A stretch of 9,625 nucleotides of DNA from Bacillota bacterium (GTDB lineage Bacteria; Bacillota; Clostridia; Acetivibrionales; DTU013): the NCBI GenBank assembly GCA_023435925.1, contig JAEZLF010000134.1:1-9625 (forward strand), read 5' to 3'. A model generated the notes under the pieces. That model did not search any database. It saw nothing but the letters and a program-made list of their open reading frames with translations, and was not told where the DNA came from. The first letter of the stretch is position 1, and each line of letters starts with the position of its first letter. The position numbers were made by a program, and so were the translations under genes. This document shows, piece by piece, positions 6,518 through 9,625 of this stretch.

Positions 6518-6548
6518 CATAAAATTTTCTAGGTAGGGAGTTGAAATA

Positions 6549-7628
6549 ATGGCAGATTTACAGGAATATAAATGTCCGGCCTGTGGCGGAGCCATCGGAT
6601 TTGATTCAAGTATCCAAAAGATGAAATGCCCCTTTTGCGATACCGAGTTTGAAATGGAAACCCTTAAGGCCTTTGATGAAGAATTAAAAAAAGAAATGCC
6701 TGATAATATAAATTGGAAAACTCCTTCCGGAGAACAATGGGCAGAGGAAGAAACAGACAATATGACAGTCTATGGCTGCAAATCTTGCGGAGGAGAAATT
6801 GTAGTAGATGGAACTACATCTGCAACAGCCTGCCCCTTCTGTGACAACCCGGTTGTTGTTATGGGCAGATTTTCAGGAGCACTTAGACCAGATTATATCA
6901 TACCTTTCAAATTAGATAAAAAAGCAGCCAAAGAAGGGCTATATAATCATCTAAAAGGTAAAAAACTTCTGCCCAAGATTTTTAAAGACAAAAATCATAT
7001 TGATGAAATAAAAGGGCTATATGTTCCATTTTGGTTATTTGATGCAGAGGCAAATGCCAATATAAGATATAAAGCCAGTAAGGTTAGTTATTACAGTGAT
7101 AGTAACTATAATTATACCAAAACCAGCTATTATTCTGTGATAAGATCAGGCGCTGCAAGATTTGAAAAGATACCTGTAGATGGCTCAACAAAAATGGATG
7201 ATGATTTAATGGAATCCATAGAACCATATGATTTTAAGGAAGCAGTAGATTTCCAAACAGCATACTTAGCAGGCTATTTAGCAGATAAATATGATGTAGA
7301 TGAAAATAGGAGTGTGGACAGAGCCAATGAAAGGATTAAGAAAAGCGTAGTAGATGAGTTTAGATCAACAGTACAAGGATATTCCACTGTTGTAGAAGAA
7401 AACACAAGCATACATTTAGCAAATGGAGAAGCAAAATATGCCCTCTATCCGGTATGGGTGCTAAACACTTCATGGAATGGAAATAAATATACCTTTGCAA
7501 TGAATGGTCAAACAGGAAAATTTGTTGGAGACCTTCCCATGGATAAAGGAACCTATTGGAAATATTTCAGCATATTCAGCGGAATTGGGGCGGTTGTCAT
7601 TTTCGCCTTGGCAAGATTATTTATTTAG
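6549..7628 (+). CDS. ydjG: Double zinc-ribbon protein with C-terminal membrane anchor (YdjG-like)
   Basis: Of 359 residues, the first 100 hold two zinc ribbons: C9/C12 with C27/C30, and C77/C80 with C95/C98, all C-x-x-C and TFIIB-like in spacing. A long soluble domain follows (about 110-325), with RPDYIIPFKLDKK, GLYVPFWLFDAEA and YALYPVWVLNTSW, all typical of the YdjG family. One hydrophobic helix (about 338-358) ends the protein, so it is tail-anchored with the bulk in the cytoplasm. B. subtilis YdjG works with YdjH at the membrane and connects to the SPFH protein YdjI. The same is inferred here from the adjacent genes. GGGAG at 6536-6540, 8 bases before the ATG, supports the start. It lies 31 bases after the SPFH gene, and its stop overlaps the next ribosome binding site. 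Confidence 0.87.
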   Translation: MADLQEYKCPACGGAIGFDSSIQKMKCPFCDTEFEMETLKAFDEELKKEMPDNINWKTPSGEQWAEEETDNMTVYGCKSCGGEIVVDGTTSATACPFCDNPVVVMGRFSGALRPDYIIPFKLDKKAAKEGLYNHLKGKKLLPKIFKDKNHIDEIKGLYVPFWLFDAEANANIRYKASKVSYYSDSNYNYTKTSYYSVIRSGAARFEKIPVDGSTKMDDDLMESIEPYDFKEAVDFQTAYLAGYLADKYDVDENRSVDRANERIKKSVVDEFRSTVQGYSTVVEENTSIHLANGEAKYALYPVWVLNTSWNGNKYTFAMNGQTGKFVGDLPMDKGTYWKYFSIFSGIGAVVIFALARLFI

Positions 7629-7640
7629 GAGGGTATGAAG

Positions 7641-8453
7641 ATGAAAAGAGGACTTAAATTATTATTGATAATACTTCTCCTTGTATCTATCATCCCTTTG
7701 TCAGTTTATGGAGAAGCAGTCACTGCAGATGCAAGACAATTGCCAAGATTAGTAGACTCTGCCGGTTTATTAACAGAAGAACAAGCAGAAAATCTTACAG
7801 AAAAACTGGATGAAGTATCGGAAAGACAAAATTTTGATGTAATTATTTTTACGGTGAATTCATTGGAAGGCTATACATCAACTCAATACGCAGATGATGC
7901 TTTTGATTACAATGGGTTTGGAATGGGAGCAAACTTTGATGGCATACTCTTCCTTATATCAATGGAAGAAAGAGATTGGGCCATATCTACCCATGGCTAT
8001 GGCATCACTGTATTTACAGATGCAGGGCAAGAATATATGGTGGATAGTTTTATAGGACACTTAAGCGATGGAAATTACTACGAAGGCTTTGATAAATTTG
8101 TAGACTTAGCAGATAATTTTATTACTCAAGCAAAAACAGGCGCACCATATGATACGAATAACTTGCCTAAAAAGCCCATGTCACCTATTTGGATACTAAT
8201 TTCAGTCCTGGGAGGAGTACTGATAGGTGCTATTATTACTGGGGGAATGAAAAGCAGCCTGAAATCAGTATCGAAACAAAGAGTAGCGAGCAAGTACCTG
8301 GTAAGCACTGTTATGTCACCCTTTTCAAATAAGGATTTATATCTTTATAGTGTGGTGACTAAAAAGGAAAAGCCAAAAGAAAGCGAAAAGGGATCAAGTA
8401 CTCACATATCGTCTTCAGGAAGAACCCATGGAGGCTCCAGCGGTAAATTTTAA
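7641..8453 (+). CDS. ydjH: TPM-domain exported membrane protein (YdjH-like)
   Basis: The TPM domain (about 36-165 counting from ATG 7635) is seen in LVDSAGLLTEEQ, DVIIFTVNSLEGY, DGILFLISMEERDW and TGAPYDTN. An N-terminal signal-type segment (about 7-26) and a second hydrophobic helix (about 183-204) place this domain outside the membrane. The tail ends in a Ser/Gly-rich stretch with HISSSGRTHGGSSGKF, common in this group. TPM domains are sometimes called phosphatases, but a catalytic role for this protein is not established. In B. subtilis, YdjH partners with YdjG. ATG 7641 is preferred over ATG 7635: the AGGAGGG at 7627-7633 lies 7 bases before 7641 but only 1 base before 7635. The ribosome binding site overlaps the ydjG stop, implying coupling. 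A terminator follows. Confidence 0.86.
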   Translation: MKRGLKLLLIILLLVSIIPLSVYGEAVTADARQLPRLVDSAGLLTEEQAENLTEKLDEVSERQNFDVIIFTVNSLEGYTSTQYADDAFDYNGFGMGANFDGILFLISMEERDWAISTHGYGITVFTDAGQEYMVDSFIGHLSDGNYYEGFDKFVDLADNFITQAKTGAPYDTNNLPKKPMSPIWILISVLGGVLIGAIITGGMKSSLKSVSKQRVASKYLVSTVMSPFSNKDLYLYSVVTKKEKPKESEKGSSTHISSSGRTHGGSSGKF

Positions 8454-8485
8454 ACAATATAAATCTGTAATGGATTATATCCTTG

Positions 8486-8510
8486 GGGCTGCCGAAAGGC
8501 AGCTCTTTTT
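8486..8510 (+). terminator. Intrinsic terminator of the ydjI-ydjG-ydjH operon
   Basis: GCTGCC (8488-8493), a GAAA tetraloop, and GGCAGC (8498-8503) form a perfect stem, which can be extended by G-T and G-C pairs. It is followed directly by TCTTTTT (8504-8510). It begins about 32 bases after the last stop codon of the operon, a textbook position. Confidence 0.92.
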
Positions 8511-8519
8511 GCGGGGAGT

Positions 8520-8705
8520 TTGGCAATATCCTCCTGCAGTTATTACATTGCACAGGAGTTTTCTACAAGTGATACAGCGAGGCAGGCGTTGTTTGGCACC
8601 AACAACGGCACCGTGAAAAACCTCCATGTAGCCGTGGGTAATCTGTATAGTACGGCCAGTGATATTGCCGGAATTATCTTGCTGAACAGCTCAGGTGGTA
8701 TATAA
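8520..8705 (+). pseudogene. Fragment of a GLUG-repeat surface protein
   Basis: The frame reads through STSDTARQALFGTNNGTVKN and continues LHVAVGNLYSTASDIAGIIL to NSSGGI before TAA at 8703-8705. The pattern (L-F-G-x-N-x-G-T-V-K-N-L-x-V, then A-S-x-I-A/G-G-I-x-x-x-N-S-S-G-G) is that of GLUG-type repeats found in large secreted or wall-anchored proteins of Clostridia. Only about one repeat remains. There is no ribosome binding site, signal peptide or anchor, and several repeat glycines appear replaced (for example A-L-F-G for G-L-F-G). The only start is TTG 8520. It is best read as a decaying internal fragment of a much larger gene. Confidence 0.5.
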
Positions 8706-8888
8706 TCTATTATCTAAATAGGTTATAATATTAATTGGCATTTGATCAGTCAGTTCTGCTTTTATCAAATGCTCGCAGTACGATACACATAAAACGCGTA
8801 AGGAAGGCGCTAAAACGCCCGTGCTTTGGTGCACAATTCAAGCAATCACTCAATAAATAACTAGTCAATTGGAAGGGAGCATAAAGTC
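8706..8888. other. Structured upstream region of the aldo/keto reductase; no gene recognised
   Basis: Besides the 9-bp inverted repeat, it holds GGCG/CGCC (8806-8809 and 8816-8819) and GTGC/GCAC (8821-8824 and 8831-8834) hairpins. A TATAAT occurs at 8701-8706, with a weak TTGCTG 16 bases upstream, and another at 8724-8729 has no -35. I do not recognise any known riboswitch or T-box in it. Confidence 0.4.
8738..8772 (+). repeat. 9-bp perfect inverted repeat upstream of the aldo/keto reductase
   Basis: GCATTTGAT (8738-8746) and ATCAAATGC (8764-8772) are perfect complements around a 17-base loop. It could be an operator with two half-sites about 26 bases centre to centre, or an RNA stem in the leader. 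No U-run follows, so it is not a normal terminator. Confidence 0.55.
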
Positions 8889-9625
8889 ATGAGGATGATT
8901 GAACTGGGTAAATCCGGGATGCAGGTTCCGACAATTGCGGTAGGATGCATGCGGATCAACAAGCTGAGCGCCGGTGAGGCGGAAAAGTACGTCAGAACAG
9001 CGGTGGATGAAGGTGCCGTATTCTTTGATCATGCAGATATATACGGCGCCGGAGCCTGCGAGGAGATTTTCGCTAAAGCGATCCATATGGACAGCTTTGT
9101 CCGCGAAAAAGTGATCCTGCAATCCAAGTGCGCTATCCGACCTGGCATAGCGTATGATTTCTCGAAAGAACATATTCTTTCCTCCGTAGAAAACAGCCTC
9201 AAACGTTTAAACACAGATTATCTGGATGTACTGCTCCTGCATCGCCCGGATGCGCTTTGCGAGCCGGAGGAGGTCGCTGCAGCTTTTGACATTCTGCATG
9301 ATAGCGGAAAGGTACGTTTCTTCGGTGTGTCTAATCACAATCCGATGCAGATACAGCTTTTGCAAAAGTACGTTCGTCAGCCACTGGTGGCTAATCAACT
9401 GCAGCTGAGCATTACCAACGCAAACATGATATCTCAGGGATTACATGTGAATATGTTGGACGACTTTGCGGTCAGTCGTGATGGCAGCGTTCTTGACTTC
9501 TGCCGTCTTCATGATATCACCGTTCAGCCATGGTCTCCCTTCCAGTACGGCTTCTTTGAGGGCGTTTTCATTGGTAGTAACAAATATCCCGAGTTGAATG
9601 CGAAGCTGGACAAACTGGCTGAGAA
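8889..9625 (+). CDS. Aldo/keto reductase, YdhF-like (partial, runs off the right edge)
   Basis: The first 245 codons of an NADPH-type aldo/keto reductase are present; the gene is open at the window end. The catalytic tetrad is visible: D47 and Y52 in FFDHADIYG, K80 in ILQSKCAI, and H118 in DVLLLHRPD. Further family blocks are SGKVRFFGVSNH and the later QPWSPF. The H-A-D-I-Y-G and L-L-L-H-R-P-D wording is closest to the YdhF subgroup of predicted oxidoreductases. The substrate is unknown, and reduction of carbonyl compounds is inferred from the family. The nucleotide-binding end of the barrel lies outside the window. AAGGGAG (8873-8879) is 9 bases before the ATG. The coding DNA is visibly richer in G+C than the ydj-like operon upstream. 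Confidence 0.9.
   Translation, partial: MRMIELGKSGMQVPTIAVGCMRINKLSAGEAEKYVRTAVDEGAVFFDHADIYGAGACEEIFAKAIHMDSFVREKVILQSKCAIRPGIAYDFSKEHILSSVENSLKRLNTDYLDVLLLHRPDALCEPEEVAAAFDILHDSGKVRFFGVSNHNPMQIQLLQKYVRQPLVANQLQLSITNANMISQGLHVNMLDDFAVSRDGSVLDFCRLHDITVQPWSPFQYGFFEGVFIGSNKYPELNAKLDKLAE

Noticed and set aside
6207..6536. 109-codon + frame overlapping the 3' end of the ydjI-like gene.
   Set aside because: It is out of frame with the zinc-ribbon coding region, which explains the sequence fully.
8735..8863. TTG-initiated frame of about 42 codons between the GLUG remnant and the reductase.
   Set aside because: There is no ribosome binding site and no recognisable product, and it runs through the inverted repeats, which explain the region better.
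1..9625. CRISPR arrays, tRNA or rRNA genes, transposases, phage genes, toxin-antitoxin pairs.
   Set aside because: No regularly spaced repeats, cloverleaf sequences, transposase motifs or integrase motifs were found on reading; the gene remnants have no visible IS ends.

Overview
The window looks like chromosomal DNA of an anaerobic, motile Gram-positive bacterium of the class Clostridia. The clues are a cheW-cheR-cheB-cheD run with a CheD deamidase, strong AGGAGG-type ribosome binding sites, GTG/TTG starts, a DUF6273 protein, and gene fragments of kinds common in Clostridia. No genus can be assigned from sequence reading alone. All real genes lie on the + strand.

Region 1 (1-3529) is the end of a chemotaxis operon: the last 35 codons of cheW, then cheR (receptor methyltransferase), cheB (receptor methylesterase/deamidase), cheD (receptor deamidase) and, 68 bases on, a PAS-like/HD-GYP gene predicted to degrade cyclic di-GMP. 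The catalytic residues of cheR, cheB, cheD and the HD-GYP protein are all visible, so the adaptation module looks functional and is placed next to second-messenger turnover.

Region 2 (3530-5230) is a decayed patch. A both-ends-truncated Old Yellow Enzyme (OYE) fragment runs directly into the 3' end of a DHHW/SGNH-type gene. After it comes one intact small gene, a DUF6273 protein with its own ribosome binding site and a plausible promoter overlapped by a palindrome. It is followed by the first 32-33 codons of an ANT(6)-type aminoglycoside adenylyltransferase that has lost its start codon (ATT) and the rest of its body. No transposase or obvious insertion-sequence end is visible.

Region 3 (5231-8510) is a compact three-gene operon: an SPFH-domain protein with three C-terminal zinc ribbons (YdjI-like), a double-zinc-ribbon protein with a C-terminal membrane helix (YdjG-like), and a secreted/membrane TPM-domain protein (YdjH-like), closed by a clear intrinsic terminator. 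In Bacillus subtilis the homologous genes sit with pspA in a membrane-stress operon. Here the order is I-G-H and no pspA is visible, so a PspA partner, if one exists, must lie elsewhere. This is the most interesting intact system in the window.

Region 4 (8511-9625) holds a fragment of a GLUG-repeat surface protein, a 183-base gap with several inverted repeats, and the first 245 codons of a YdhF-like aldo/keto reductase in visibly GC-richer DNA. Overall the window is a conserved motility operon followed by an accessory region with four gene remnants between intact genes.
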